Source: Deltaproteobacteria bacterium (GTDB taxonomy: Bacteria; Desulfobacterota; Desulfobacteria; Desulfobacterales; Desulfatirhabdiaceae). Taken from it: a DNA stretch of 64,000 nucleotides. Below, piece after piece: positions 44,062 through 53,182 of the stretch. The stretch's first letter is position 1; each line of letters opens with the position of its first letter. The stretch is taken from the NCBI GenBank assembly GCA_016219185.1, contig JACRBZ010000089.1:36550-100549 (forward strand). Direction: 5' to 3'. The notes under the pieces are model-generated. The model saw only the letters and a program-made list of their open reading frames with translations. It was not told the DNA's origin and made no database searches. A program made the position numbers and the translations under genes.

Positions 44062-44916
44062 ATGAAAACCAGACGAGCGATGCTATCCGGGACATGGTAT
44101 TCGGGTACGGCTTCGGGGTGCCGGCAGGAGATCGAATTTATTATCAAGAACTCAACCGTATTGCCTGACCCGTCCTCTCCGGTTGTCGGCGGGATCGTCC
44201 CCCATGCAGGCTGGTATTATTCCGGAAGCATTGCCTGCGATGTCATCCGTTTGCTGAGCAGCGGGGTCTCTTCACCGGATGCTCTGGTGATGTTTGGAAC
44301 CCATATGTACCCGGACGCTCCTTTTACCATCATGAAAGAAGGGGCCTGGGAAACCCCCTTGGGGGATGTTGCCATTCACGAACCCCTTGCCCGGGAACTG
44401 TGCCAGCAGACCGCGTTTGAGATCGAAGCATCGAGAGATGATGAACCGGACAATACCATCGAGGTCCAGCTCCCCTTTATCAAGTATTTTTGGAACCATA
44501 TTAAAATTGTTCCTATCGGGACGCCGCCTTCACCGAAATCGGTGGAAATGGGAAAGACCGTGGCTACAGTGGCACGGAAAATGGGACTGAACATCATTGT
44601 CCTGGGCTCAACGGATTTAACGCATTATGGCCCCAATTACGGCTTTACCCCGCAGGGCCGGGGCAAGGCCGCCCTGCAGTGGGCCCGCGATTCAAACGAT
44701 CGCAGCGTCATTGATGCTATCTTGTCGATGAATCCGCTGGGCATCATTCAAGAGGCTCGGGAAAAACATAATGCCTGCTGCGCGGGGGCCGCGGCCGCGG
44801 CCCTGTCCGCTGGAATGGCACTGGGGGCGGTTCGATCCAGACTGGTAACCTATGCAACCAGCCATGAAAAAAGTCCCGGAGAAAGTTTTGTGGGATATGC
44901 CGGTATTGTATTTTAA
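44062..44916 (+). CDS. amrB: AmmeMemoRadiSam system protein B (MEMO1 family)
   Basis: 284 residues. RRAMLSGTWYSG, GGIVPHAGWYYSG, NTIEVQLPFIKYF, GSTDLTHYGPNYGF and HNACCAGAAAAAL are the conserved blocks of the MEMO1-like extradiol-dioxygenase fold with a metal site of His and Cys. It usually occurs with an AMMECR1 protein and a radical SAM enzyme; those genes are not adjacent here. Function of the system is not settled. Start ATG follows AAGGAGG. Confidence 0.85.
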   Translation: MKTRRAMLSGTWYSGTASGCRQEIEFIIKNSTVLPDPSSPVVGGIVPHAGWYYSGSIACDVIRLLSSGVSSPDALVMFGTHMYPDAPFTIMKEGAWETPLGDVAIHEPLARELCQQTAFEIEASRDDEPDNTIEVQLPFIKYFWNHIKIVPIGTPPSPKSVEMGKTVATVARKMGLNIIVLGSTDLTHYGPNYGFTPQGRGKAALQWARDSNDRSVIDAILSMNPLGIIQEAREKHNACCAGAAAAALSAGMALGAVRSRLVTYATSHEKSPGESFVGYAGIVF

Positions 44917-45027
44917 TTGATTTTGTCCTGAATCTATATTACGAACCCGGTAGTTTTGCTTTATCAGGACTTCGGACAACATGTCCGAAAATATAATTCT
45001 ATCAAGTTGGGGTCAAGGGAGAACATA

Positions 45028-46608
45028 ATGAAAGTACTGGTCAGTGATAATCTGGGTGAAATCGGCATCGAAATGTTTCAAAAGGAAGCGGGGATCGAGG
45101 TGGATGTTAAAACTGGGCTGTCTCCGGATGAGCTTAAAAGCATCATCCATCAATATGACGCTCTGGTCATTCGCAGCGCCACCAAGGTGACCGCGGAGAT
45201 CATAAAGGCGGGGACCAACCTGAAGGTTGTGGGCCGTGCCGGCATTGGACTGGACAATGTCGATATTCCGGCAGCAACCAAACAGGGAGTCATCGTGATG
45301 AACACCCCGGGTGGAAATGTGGTAACAACCGCCGAGCACGCCATTTCCATGATGCTTTCACTGACCCGCAACATCCCGCAGGGAACCGCGTCCCTGAAAG
45401 CGGGCAAATGGGAAAAAAAGAATCTTCAGGGAAGGGAGATATTTAATAAGGTTCTGGGGGTCATCGGATTTGGTAAAATCGGATCGATCGTGGCGGACCG
45501 GGCCAGGGGACTTAAAATGCGGGTCATTGTCTATGATCCGTTTGTCACCCGGGATCTCATTGAAAAGGCGGGCTTTGAATGCGTTTCCCTGGAGACCCTG
45601 TATTCACTTTCCGATTACATCACCGTTCATGTGCCCAAATTGAAAGACACGCTCGGGTTTTTGAACAAATCCGCTTTTGATCAGATGAAAACCGGGGTCA
45701 TGGTCATCAATTGCGCCCGCGGCGGTATCGTGGATGAAGCGGATCTGGTCGATGCCATCAATTCCGGAAAAGTCGCCGGCGCTGCCCTGGATGTCTTTGC
45801 AACCGAGCCTCCCGGAAAATCCCCCTTGTTTGAGCTGGACCGGGTGATTGGCACGCCGCACCTGGGTGCCTCCACCCAGGAAGCCCAAACCAATGTGGCG
45901 GTTGCCATTGCCGAGCAGATCATCGATTATTTAAAAAACGGCACCATTCGAAACGCGGTCAACGTTCCCTCGATCACCGGAGAACTGCTGGTCAAACTGG
46001 GGCCATTTCTCTCGCTGGCCGATCAGATCGGAAAACTTCAGTCCCAGCTCATTCACGGGCCGCTCAAGGAAGTCATCATCGAGTTTGCCGGAGATTTTCA
46101 GGGACTGGATCTGACCCCGGTTTCAACCGCGGTCCTCCGAGGGATTCTGATGGCAGCGGTCAAGGATGATGTGAATTTCGTGAATGCCCGCATCATCGCC
46201 AAGGAACGCGGCATCAAAGTCACGGAAACGGCCAGCTCCGAGTCCGAGGATTATGTCAATTTGATCACCGTAAAAGCCATCACTTCCGAGATGACCAATA
46301 CGGTTGCAGGCACACTCTTCGGCAAAAAAGAATCCCGGATCGTCCGCATCAACACGTTCAGGCTGGAAATGATTCCGATCGGCCATCTGGCATTGATTCA
46401 CAATATCGATAAGCCGGGTTCCATCGGCGAGATCGGAACCTGTCTGGGAAAACACAGTATCAACATCGGCCGAATGCAGGTCGGGCAGGAGGAGGAAGGG
46501 AACCGGAATATTATTTTCCTGTGCACCGATACTCCCATTCCCAATGCCGTGATTGATGAACTGCGTTCCCTGCCTTCCGTCAACATGGCGATTCCTCTGG
46601 AGTTTTAG
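45028..46608 (+). CDS. serA: D-3-phosphoglycerate dehydrogenase
   Basis: 526 residues from the ATG at 45028 with AGGGAG 6 bases upstream. Substrate and NAD domains: GRAGIGLDNVD, GVIGFGKIGSIVA, CARGGIVDEADL, and the catalytic His in GTPHLGASTQEA. An intervening allosteric substrate-binding domain (about 330-450) and a C-terminal ACT domain (LIHNIDKPGSIGEIGTCLG) follow, so it is the long type 1 enzyme. First step of serine synthesis from 3-phosphoglycerate; the ACT domain likely gives serine feedback. Confidence 0.95.
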   Translation: MKVLVSDNLGEIGIEMFQKEAGIEVDVKTGLSPDELKSIIHQYDALVIRSATKVTAEIIKAGTNLKVVGRAGIGLDNVDIPAATKQGVIVMNTPGGNVVTTAEHAISMMLSLTRNIPQGTASLKAGKWEKKNLQGREIFNKVLGVIGFGKIGSIVADRARGLKMRVIVYDPFVTRDLIEKAGFECVSLETLYSLSDYITVHVPKLKDTLGFLNKSAFDQMKTGVMVINCARGGIVDEADLVDAINSGKVAGAALDVFATEPPGKSPLFELDRVIGTPHLGASTQEAQTNVAVAIAEQIIDYLKNGTIRNAVNVPSITGELLVKLGPFLSLADQIGKLQSQLIHGPLKEVIIEFAGDFQGLDLTPVSTAVLRGILMAAVKDDVNFVNARIIAKERGIKVTETASSESEDYVNLITVKAITSEMTNTVAGTLFGKKESRIVRINTFRLEMIPIGHLALIHNIDKPGSIGEIGTCLGKHSINIGRMQVGQEEEGNRNIIFLCTDTPIPNAVIDELRSLPSVNMAIPLEF

Positions 46609-46659
46609 TTTGCCTTTACGGGCAGACCGACCTGAAGTCGTTTTGTTTTAAGGTTTTTT

Positions 46660-46709
46660 CTCACGCGAAGACTCGGAGATGCCTTGTTTTCTTTCGCGTG
46701 AGTTATTTT
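46660..46709 (+). terminator. Intrinsic terminator after serA
   Basis: CTCACGCGAA (46660-46669) pairs perfectly with TTCGCGTGAG (46693-46702); a TTATTTTG run follows. The 23-base loop is long. Confidence 0.6.
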
Positions 46710-46755
46710 GTTCACTTGAGGCTGAGTTCATGAACCGTTTATCAGGAGAATTATC

Positions 46756-47058
46756 ATGCCGGAAGTAACGACAGAAAGAGGTAATTCCGCCAAGGAAAAA
46801 TCCTCTTCCAAGCTGCCGATAATTAACTTTTCCACTTTTATCGTCTCACTGAATGCCGCTGTTCTGGCGAATCTGGGAATCATCGACGAGCCGGGCACCG
46901 GCAAGCGGAGCAAGAATCTACTTCTGGCCAAACAAACGATTGATGTGCTGGCCATGCTCGAAGAAAAAACCCGAGGGAATCTGACTCAGGACGAGGCCAC
47001 CATGCTGCAAAGCGTCCTGTACGACTTAAGAATCATCTATGTCAGAGAATTGGGATAA
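46756..47058 (+). CDS. DUF1844 family protein
   Basis: 100 residues. NFSTFIVSLNAAVLANLGIIDEPGTGKRSKNLLLAKQ and the LAMLEEKTRGNLTQDEATMLQ block are the DUF1844 family. Mostly helical, soluble, no catalytic motif. The family is widespread in deltaproteobacteria and others, often beside housekeeping genes; function unknown. Start ATG follows AGGAGA. Confidence 0.8.
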   Translation: MPEVTTERGNSAKEKSSSKLPIINFSTFIVSLNAAVLANLGIIDEPGTGKRSKNLLLAKQTIDVLAMLEEKTRGNLTQDEATMLQSVLYDLRIIYVRELG

Positions 47059-47073
47059 GGATTCTTGTCAGAG

Positions 47074-47101
47074 TTGACATCAAGGGAAGCTGAATTATCT
47101 T
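47074..47101 (+). promoter_or_regulatory. Sigma-70-type promoter candidate for the Do-type protease
   Basis: TTGACA (47074-47079), 16-base spacer, TATCTT (47096-47101), about 100 bases before the protease start. Confidence 0.45.
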
Positions 47102-47203
47102 GATACACGCTGCTGTTGCAGAATGGTGAAGGCTCGGCTTTTGCGGGATTTCTCGCCTTTCGCTGCAGGCATCCGGTATATTAACCATAATTATGGAGGC
47201 GTT

Positions 47204-48664
47204 ATGCTTGGTCAACACGGTAATTTAACGATACGTCAGTTTTACGGATTTTTCCTGGGAACGGTTCTGATCGGACTGTTTTTCGTTCTGGGGACTTCCG
47301 TATATGCCGAGGCCAAAACCGGCGATGTTGTCATGGTCCCGGAGAGTTTCAGTTCCCTTGCGGAGATGGTCAGTCCGGCGGTCGTCAACGTACGAACCGA
47401 GAAAACCGTTCAGGGCGGAGGCCGGGTCTATCGTCATTTCAATCAGAATCCTTTTGGAAATGATGATCGGTTCAATGATTTTTTTGAAAAGTTTTTTGGC
47501 GAACAACAGCCCCAGAAAGACTATAAAGAGCGAAGTCTGGGCTCCGGTTTCATCATCGATAAGGACGGCTTTATCGTCACCAATAATCATGTGATTGAAA
47601 ATGCCGACAAGATAAAGGTCAAGCTGAAGGATGGAAAAGAATATAATGCCGAGATCATCGGCAGGGATAGTTCGACCGACCTTGCCCTCATCAAGGTGCC
47701 TTCCGGCAACAACCTGCCGGTGATCGCTTTTGGTGATTCGAACAACCTGAAAGTCGGTCAGTGGGTTGTGGCTATCGGCAGTCCCTTTGGACTGGAGCAG
47801 ACGGTTACGGCGGGCATTCTCAGCGCCAAGGGGCGGGTGATCGGCTCTGGCCCCTATGATAATTTTCTTCAGACCGATGCCTCCATTAATCCCGGCAACA
47901 GCGGCGGACCCTTGATTGATATGCAGGGACAGGTCATTGGGATCAACACCGCCATCATTGCCAGCGGCCAGGGAATTGGTTTTGCCATTCCGATCAATCT
48001 GGCCAAGGGCGTGATCGAACAGCTTAAAAATAAGGGAGAAGTCACGCGCGGCTGGCTGGGGGTCGTTGTTTCGGATATCAATGATGATGTGGCGGAATAT
48101 TACGGCGTAAAGGATAAAAAAGGCGCCCTGGTCATGGAAGTCGTCAAGGGTGATCCGGCGGATCTGGCCGGCATTCAGGCAAACGACATCATTATCGAGG
48201 TCAATGACCACAAGGTGGAAACCAGCAGGGATCTGACCAATCTTGTCGCCGGTATTTCCGTCGGCGAAAAGGTCAAGATAATGGTTCTTAGAGACAACAA
48301 GAATCAAACCTTCACGGTTGAGGTTGCCAAACGCCCCGAAGAAAGCAAGCTGGCATTAAAAGGTTCTGAAAAAGGTCGTGAAGACGAGCTGGGGATTCGA
48401 GTGACGAATCTGACTCCCGAGATCGCCCAGCGATTGAATCTGTCTCCTACCGAGGGCGTCCTGGTGGAACACATCGAGTCCGGCAGCAAGGCAGAGGCGG
48501 CCGGAGTACAGGCCGGGGACGTCATCAAAGAGATCAATCATCAAGCGATCAAATCCGTGAAGGATTACTCGGTGCTGATGTCCAAGCTGAAAAAAAACGA
48601 TGCTGTGCAGATGTTTATATGGCGGATGAATGCCGGTTTCGTGGTTGTTAAGCTCACCAAATAA
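47204..48664 (+). CDS. degP: Periplasmic Do-family serine protease (DegP/HtrA)
   Basis: 486 residues from the ATG at 47204, preferred because GGAGG lies 4 bases upstream and a clean signal peptide follows (FFLGTVLIGLFFVLGTSVYAEA). Catalytic triad: His in TNNHVIENADK, Asp in DSSTDLALIKV, Ser in NPGNSGGPLID. Two PDZ domains, at about 290-375 and 400-480. Degrades or refolds damaged envelope proteins. A hairpin (GACGGATG / CATCCGTC, 48693-48718) follows the stop. Confidence 0.95.
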   Translation: MLGQHGNLTIRQFYGFFLGTVLIGLFFVLGTSVYAEAKTGDVVMVPESFSSLAEMVSPAVVNVRTEKTVQGGGRVYRHFNQNPFGNDDRFNDFFEKFFGEQQPQKDYKERSLGSGFIIDKDGFIVTNNHVIENADKIKVKLKDGKEYNAEIIGRDSSTDLALIKVPSGNNLPVIAFGDSNNLKVGQWVVAIGSPFGLEQTVTAGILSAKGRVIGSGPYDNFLQTDASINPGNSGGPLIDMQGQVIGINTAIIASGQGIGFAIPINLAKGVIEQLKNKGEVTRGWLGVVVSDINDDVAEYYGVKDKKGALVMEVVKGDPADLAGIQANDIIIEVNDHKVETSRDLTNLVAGISVGEKVKIMVLRDNKNQTFTVEVAKRPEESKLALKGSEKGREDELGIRVTNLTPEIAQRLNLSPTEGVLVEHIESGSKAEAAGVQAGDVIKEINHQAIKSVKDYSVLMSKLKKNDAVQMFIWRMNAGFVVVKLTK

Positions 48665-48759
48665 GGCTTAACGTGTTGATAAGGGAAGAGAAGACGGATG
48701 GCAGGTAATTCATCCGTCCTCTCCGCTCACAACTCCTGATACCCCATCAAGAGATATTC

Positions 48760-50025
48760 ATGATCGCAGAAATTCTGGCCACCGGAGATGAAATCCGGTC
48801 CGGCACGCTTGTTGACAGCAATTCAGCGTATATTGCCCAAAAACTGGAAGAAACCGGCATCGCGGTGGTTCGGCATCATTCCGTTGGCGACGATATGCCG
48901 GTGATGATCTCCGTGCTTCGGGAAATTGCATCCCGGGCCGACGTGTCTATTGTCACCGGCGGGCTTGGCCCGACGTCCGATGATCTTACCGCCGAAGCCG
49001 CAGCCGCTGCGGCCGGGGTGCCGCTTTTTCAGGACCCCGAGGCACTGGAGATTGTTGAAGCTTTTTTCCGGACATTTCACCGGCCGATCTCCACTTCCAA
49101 CATCAAACAGTCCTATATTCCCGAAGGCTCCACCTGCCTGGCAAATCCCATTGGAACCGCTCCGGGATTCATGATGAAACTGGGCAAATGCCTGTTTTTT
49201 TTTCTGCCCGGCGTACCCTCAGAAATGCGCCGGATGCTCTCTGAATCCGTGCTTCCCCGAATCGAAGCGCTTCAGGGAGGGGCCCGGCAGTTTTGCCGGG
49301 TCAAAACCCTTACCACTTTTGGCCTGACCGAATCGATGACCGGCGAACGGCTGAAGGATTTTCCCCGGGTTTTCCCCGAGATTCAACTGGGGTTTCGCGC
49401 TAAATTCCCCGAGATTCAGGTCAAGTTCTATCTTCGCGGAACCGATGCCGATCAGGTGGAAATGCTGATTCGGGACGCAGGCCAATGGGTTTCGGAAAAA
49501 CTCGGCCATAAGCTCATTTCTCCGGATGGAGAATCCATGGAAGCCGTCGTGGGCCGCCTGCTTTTTCAAAAAAAATCAACCCTTGCCGTTGCCGAAAGCT
49601 GCACGGGCGGGCTGATCGCTCACTGGCTGACCAATGTTGCCGGAAGCTCCGACTATTTTCTCTATTCCGGCGTGGTGTATGCCAACCAGGCCAAGGTCGC
49701 TCTGCTGGGGGTCTCTCAGGATACCCTGAACCGACACGGCGCGGTTCATGAAGAGACCGCCAGGGAAATGGCGTCCCGGGTCCGGCGGATCACCAGTGCC
49801 ACTTACGGCCTTGCCACCAGCGGCATTGCAGGGCCTGGGGGCGGGACCGATGAAAAACCCGTGGGCACGGTCTGCATCGGCCTGGCAACTCCGGATGATG
49901 TCCGGGCATATCGGTTTCAGTACCGGTTCCGAAACCGGGAAATGAATAAGCAGATTTTTGCCATGACTGCCCTGGACCTGCTGCGCCGAGAGCTGTTGGG
50001 CGTTAGTCCTGTGGATCAGGCATGA
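48760..50025 (+). CDS. cinA: CinA-family competence/damage-inducible protein
   Basis: 421 residues in two domains. N-terminal MoCF-like nucleotide domain with EILATGDEIRSGTLVDSNS and TGGLGPTSDDLTAE; C-terminal nicotinamide-nucleotide amidohydrolase with AESCTGGLIAHWLTNVAGSS, YSGVVYANQAK, and GIAGPGGGTDEKPVGTV. It recycles pyridine nucleotides by hydrolysing nicotinamide mononucleotide amide and ADP-ribose. Overlaps the next gene by four bases. Confidence 0.9.
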   Translation: MIAEILATGDEIRSGTLVDSNSAYIAQKLEETGIAVVRHHSVGDDMPVMISVLREIASRADVSIVTGGLGPTSDDLTAEAAAAAAGVPLFQDPEALEIVEAFFRTFHRPISTSNIKQSYIPEGSTCLANPIGTAPGFMMKLGKCLFFFLPGVPSEMRRMLSESVLPRIEALQGGARQFCRVKTLTTFGLTESMTGERLKDFPRVFPEIQLGFRAKFPEIQVKFYLRGTDADQVEMLIRDAGQWVSEKLGHKLISPDGESMEAVVGRLLFQKKSTLAVAESCTGGLIAHWLTNVAGSSDYFLYSGVVYANQAKVALLGVSQDTLNRHGAVHEETAREMASRVRRITSATYGLATSGIAGPGGGTDEKPVGTVCIGLATPDDVRAYRFQYRFRNREMNKQIFAMTALDLLRRELLGVSPVDQA

Positions 50026-50882
50026 TGGGATTTCTGGCTTATGGCTTGTTGTGGCTCGCCGGCGCTTATATTCTCCTGTCGCTGATCCTGGCCTATATCG
50101 TTCAGGCCTATCCCCGAAAACCGGTCATTGATCAGCCCGATTGGGGAAGGGTTTTCGACACCCGGATTCCGGCCGTTGACGGCGGCTCCCTTGAAGTCTG
50201 GCGTATCGAGCCGGACGGGCCTTCCCGGGGAACGGTAGTTCTGGCCCATGGATGGAGCCGGAACCGGAACCGGATGGTCGGCAGGGCCAGAATCTTTGGC
50301 AAGCTGGGTTTTACAACAATTCTGCACAGCGCCCGGGACCACGGCAATTCAAGTCCCCGGCGATTCATGAATGCAATGAAATTCTCCGAAGACATCGAGT
50401 CGGTTCTCAACTGGGTGGGAAGCCCCGTGATTCTTTACGGTCATTCAGCCGGCGCCGCAGGGGCAATCCTGGCTACTGCCCGGAATGCCCATCGCATCCA
50501 GCTTCTGTTTCTTGAAGGGTGCTATGCCTATACCAAGGAAGCGCTATTAAGCCTTTATCGGTGGTTCAACCGATATATCGGCGCCTGTTTTGGACCGGCC
50601 ATCATTTTCTGGATGGATCTGTTTTACCGAAGTGACATCAACCTGACAAGCCCGGCCCTGATCGCCCCCGAGATCCCGATGCCGGTCATGGTGATTCACG
50701 GGGAAAAGGATCAGCGCTTTCCGGTCAGCTATGCCCATACCCTGAGAAACAGTTTCAAGCCCGGCCAGGCAGAAATTTACGTGGCTCCGGGAGCCGGACA
50801 CAGCGGTTCCAGCCAGACGCCGGGGTATGTCCCGGCAATAAAAGGATTCCTGGAACGGCATCATGCCGCTGTCGGTCGATGA
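50022..50882 (+). CDS. Alpha/beta hydrolase, membrane-anchored
   Basis: 286 residues. One N-terminal hydrophobic helix (GLLWLAGAYILLSLILAYIV), then an alpha/beta-hydrolase fold: LAHGWSRNRNRM (oxyanion region), nucleophile elbow YGHSAGAAGAIL with Ser, an acid in HGEKDQRFPVSYA, and His in GAGHSGSSQ near the C-terminus. Likely an esterase or lipase of unknown substrate facing the periplasm or membrane. The ATG overlaps the cinA stop (ATGA). Confidence 0.8.
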   Translation: MMGFLAYGLLWLAGAYILLSLILAYIVQAYPRKPVIDQPDWGRVFDTRIPAVDGGSLEVWRIEPDGPSRGTVVLAHGWSRNRNRMVGRARIFGKLGFTTILHSARDHGNSSPRRFMNAMKFSEDIESVLNWVGSPVILYGHSAGAAGAILATARNAHRIQLLFLEGCYAYTKEALLSLYRWFNRYIGACFGPAIIFWMDLFYRSDINLTSPALIAPEIPMPVMVIHGEKDQRFPVSYAHTLRNSFKPGQAEIYVAPGAGHSGSSQTPGYVPAIKGFLERHHAAVGR

Positions 50883-51026
50883 CCGTCATGAACTTCCCTT
50901 GCTTGTTCCCACCAACATCATGGGATATCCGACCCACGGTTTTTTCTCAAGTTTTCCGGAAAAAATGCCGATATTGAAATTGAATCGGTTTTTTACCCGG
51001 GTGACAATTTAACTGTGGAGGAAGAG

Positions 51027-52133
51027 ATGGAAATTGCGTCTTCAAATATCCAACTGGCATCGAGCAGTGCCTTGTCAGTAAAAAACGAAAAATCCGAAAA
51101 TTTATCGATCTGGATCGGAAAAAGGCCCGTGAGGTCTTCAAATATAAATACAGGCAATGTATCCGGTGCTGTGGCAGATCGACCTCAAGACGCGTTTACA
51201 GACAGGGTCACGCTCTCGCATTCCCGGAACACTCCGAAAAATCATCATGCGCGGTCCGATGCCGAGAAGACCTGCAGCGGGTGCCGGGAGAGCGAATCGT
51301 CGGATGACATGAATGACCAGCTTTCCGTGATGAAGCTTCTTGTCGAGAGAATGACCGGAAGAAAAATCAATATCGTGAATTTTGCGAGCCTCGATCGCGG
51401 AAGCGTTGAAGCCGGTGCGGATCCACCGATCCAGTCAACGAGCGATCCGGCTCAAACTGAACAGGGCTGGGGAATCGCGTACGATTTCCGGGAATCCTAC
51501 ACCGAGGTTCAGACGGTTTCTTTTTCATCGCAGGGCACGATCAAGACGGCTGATGGACAGGAGATCAATTTTTCCGTGAACCTTGAGATGAGCCGGGAGT
51601 TCCATCAGGAGAGCAGCCTGTCCGTCAGAGCGGGTGACGCTGTCCAGAAGGACCCGCTGGTTATCAATTTCAATGGTTCCGCAGCCGAACTGACCAGCGC
51701 CAAGTTTTCTTTCGATCTGGATGCGAATGGGACACAGGACAATATCTCCTTTGTCCGGCCCGGCAGCGGCTTTCTGGTGCTGGATAAGAATCAGGACGGA
51801 ATCGTAAACGACGGCAGCGAGCTTTTCGGCCCCGGTACCGGCGATGGTTTTTCGGAACTGGCGGCTTACGATACGGATCACAATAACTGGATAGACGAAA
51901 ATGATCCCGTCTATAACCGGTTATCTGTCTGGACTAAAAATGATCTTGGCGAGGATCAACTGAGCAGCCTTCAGGCAAAAAACGTTGGCGCGATATATCT
52001 GTCCAGTGTCAGCACGCCGTTTGATCTGAAAGATGGTGATAACCGGATGCAGGGACAGATTGCAGCAACCGGTATTTACGCCGAAGAGGGCGGCAGCATC
52101 AAGACCATCCAGCATTTGAATCTGGCGGTGTAA
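51027..52133 (+). CDS. EF-hand-like calcium-binding hypothetical protein
   Basis: 368 residues from the ATG at 51027, after GGAGG; a GTG at 51015 overlaps that site. No signal peptide. N-terminal 90 residues are low-complexity and Ser-rich. The C-terminal third has two calcium-loop-like motifs, DKNQDGIVNDGSELF and DTDHNNWIDENDPVY, like dockerin or EF-hand loops, in a beta-rich context (FSFDLDANGTQDNISFV). Proteins of this type are often exported by type I or flagellar-type systems; the route is unclear here. Function unknown. Confidence 0.65.
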   Translation: MEIASSNIQLASSSALSVKNEKSENLSIWIGKRPVRSSNINTGNVSGAVADRPQDAFTDRVTLSHSRNTPKNHHARSDAEKTCSGCRESESSDDMNDQLSVMKLLVERMTGRKINIVNFASLDRGSVEAGADPPIQSTSDPAQTEQGWGIAYDFRESYTEVQTVSFSSQGTIKTADGQEINFSVNLEMSREFHQESSLSVRAGDAVQKDPLVINFNGSAAELTSAKFSFDLDANGTQDNISFVRPGSGFLVLDKNQDGIVNDGSELFGPGTGDGFSELAAYDTDHNNWIDENDPVYNRLSVWTKNDLGEDQLSSLQAKNVGAIYLSSVSTPFDLKDGDNRMQGQIAATGIYAEEGGSIKTIQHLNLAV

Positions 52134-52211
52134 TGTTGCCGCCAGGTCAATCTATGGCATGAAAACAGGTTGTCAGCAGGCGCCGCTTTCAGCCCTGCGC
52201 TTCAACATAAG

Positions 52212-52246
52212 CCCCGCTCTCTTGATTGAGACCGGGGTTTTTTATT
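52212..52246 (+). terminator. Intrinsic terminator
   Basis: CCCCG-C-TCTC, loop TTGATT, GAGA-C-CGGGG, followed by TTTTTTATTTT. Closes the transcript of the EF-hand-like gene. Confidence 0.7.
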
Positions 52247-52411
52247 TTGGCAATCTTTGCGGCTTGCTGCTCCCTTGATCGTTTAATCTGAACGTGATAC
52301 TGAAAAACAAATTAAACAGTCGAACACAATCCGGAAATTGCCATTAACCATAACCCATGCTTCCTGATTTTCCGCCAAGGTAAAGATAAGGGAGTTGGAA
52401 AGTTCCGAAAT

Positions 52412-52470
52412 ACCGTTTGAAAGACCGACTCGGTTTTGAAAACCGAGTCGGTCTGCTTCTTGTAAACGGT
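52412..52470. repeat. Long near-perfect inverted repeat before the flavin reductase gene
   Basis: AGACCGACTCGGTTTT pairs with AAAACCGAGTCGGTCT (about 52422-52454), and an outer pair ACCGTTT / AAACGGT (52412-52418 and 52464-52470) flanks it. No T-run follows, so it is not a terminator. It sits 40 bases before the ATG of the reductase gene and may be a protein-binding site, an attenuator, or a small mobile repeat. Confidence 0.7.
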
Positions 52471-52507
52471 CTATTGGAATCTTCCAAGATCCTAAAAGGA
52501 GAAAAGT

Positions 52508-53182
52508 ATGAAGATCATCAATTTGATCGGAAGTCCCCACGGTGCAAAGGGAAATACCGCCAGATTGCTTCGGATCGTATCGGAAGGCGCGGAATCGCTG
52601 GGCGCGACTACGGAGACCATTTTTCTGACCGGCAAAAATGTACTTCCCTGCAAAGGGTGCGATGCCTGTCATAAGACGGGAAAATGTGTCCAGAAGGACG
52701 AATTCGAAAGCATCAAACAGAAAATCCTGGATGCGGACGGTTTGATTCTGGGAAGCCCCAATTATATTTTCCATGTCAGCGCTCAGATGAAAGCATTCAT
52801 GGACCGATGTTGCCAGGCAATTCACTGCCTGTCTTTCGAGGGGAAGTACGGCGTGTCCGTGGTCACATCCGGCGGCGGCGATGAAGCGCCCATTGCCGAA
52901 TATATGAATCATTTCATGATGATTACCGGAATCAGGCCGGTTGGTGCGGTATGGGCAACCATGGGGGGCATCGAGGCAGGGGCATTCCCGGACGATATTC
53001 GAAACCCGGCGTTTGAACTCGGGAAAAACCTCGTGTCCTCATGGAAAGAGAAGGTGATCTCGGCGGAAAACGAAAAGACGATCCGTGAATTCAAGGAAAG
53101 AATGCGCTCACTGATGTTATGGCGAAAAGAAGAATGGCCATATGAATACCAGTACTGGAAGCAGCATCGGGGCCTGGAATGA
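52508..53182 (+). CDS. NADPH-dependent FMN reductase / flavodoxin-like protein with cysteine motif
   Basis: 224 residues. Flavodoxin fold of the iron-sulfur flavoprotein / NADPH-FMN reductase family: NLIGSPHGAKGNTARLL (phosphate loop for FMN), a cysteine cluster CKGCDACHKTGKC, and GSPNYIFHVSAQMKAFMDR. The CxxCxxCx5C pattern matches that of iron-sulfur flavoproteins that reduce small molecules in anaerobes. Its stop overlaps the start of the sigma-54 regulator gene (ATGA), so the regulator probably responds to the same signal as this enzyme. Confidence 0.85.
   Translation: MKIINLIGSPHGAKGNTARLLRIVSEGAESLGATTETIFLTGKNVLPCKGCDACHKTGKCVQKDEFESIKQKILDADGLILGSPNYIFHVSAQMKAFMDRCCQAIHCLSFEGKYGVSVVTSGGGDEAPIAEYMNHFMMITGIRPVGAVWATMGGIEAGAFPDDIRNPAFELGKNLVSSWKEKVISAENEKTIREFKERMRSLMLWRKEEWPYEYQYWKQHRGLE

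Larger units (their letters stand above)
52134..52507. other. Gene-free stretch with terminator and long hairpin
   Basis: 374 bases. Holds the terminator at 52212-52246 and the inverted repeat at 52412-52470; the part between is AT-rich and has no recognisable gene. The ribosome site AAAGGAG lies before the ATG at 52508. Confidence 0.5.

Noticed and set aside
50863..51012. 49-codon open frame overlapping the end of the alpha/beta hydrolase
   Set aside because: No ribosome site, overlaps a real gene and has no recognisable similarity.
52250..52275. Possible sigma-54 promoter TTGGCA...TTGC
   Set aside because: Spacing between GG and GC is 8 bases instead of 10.
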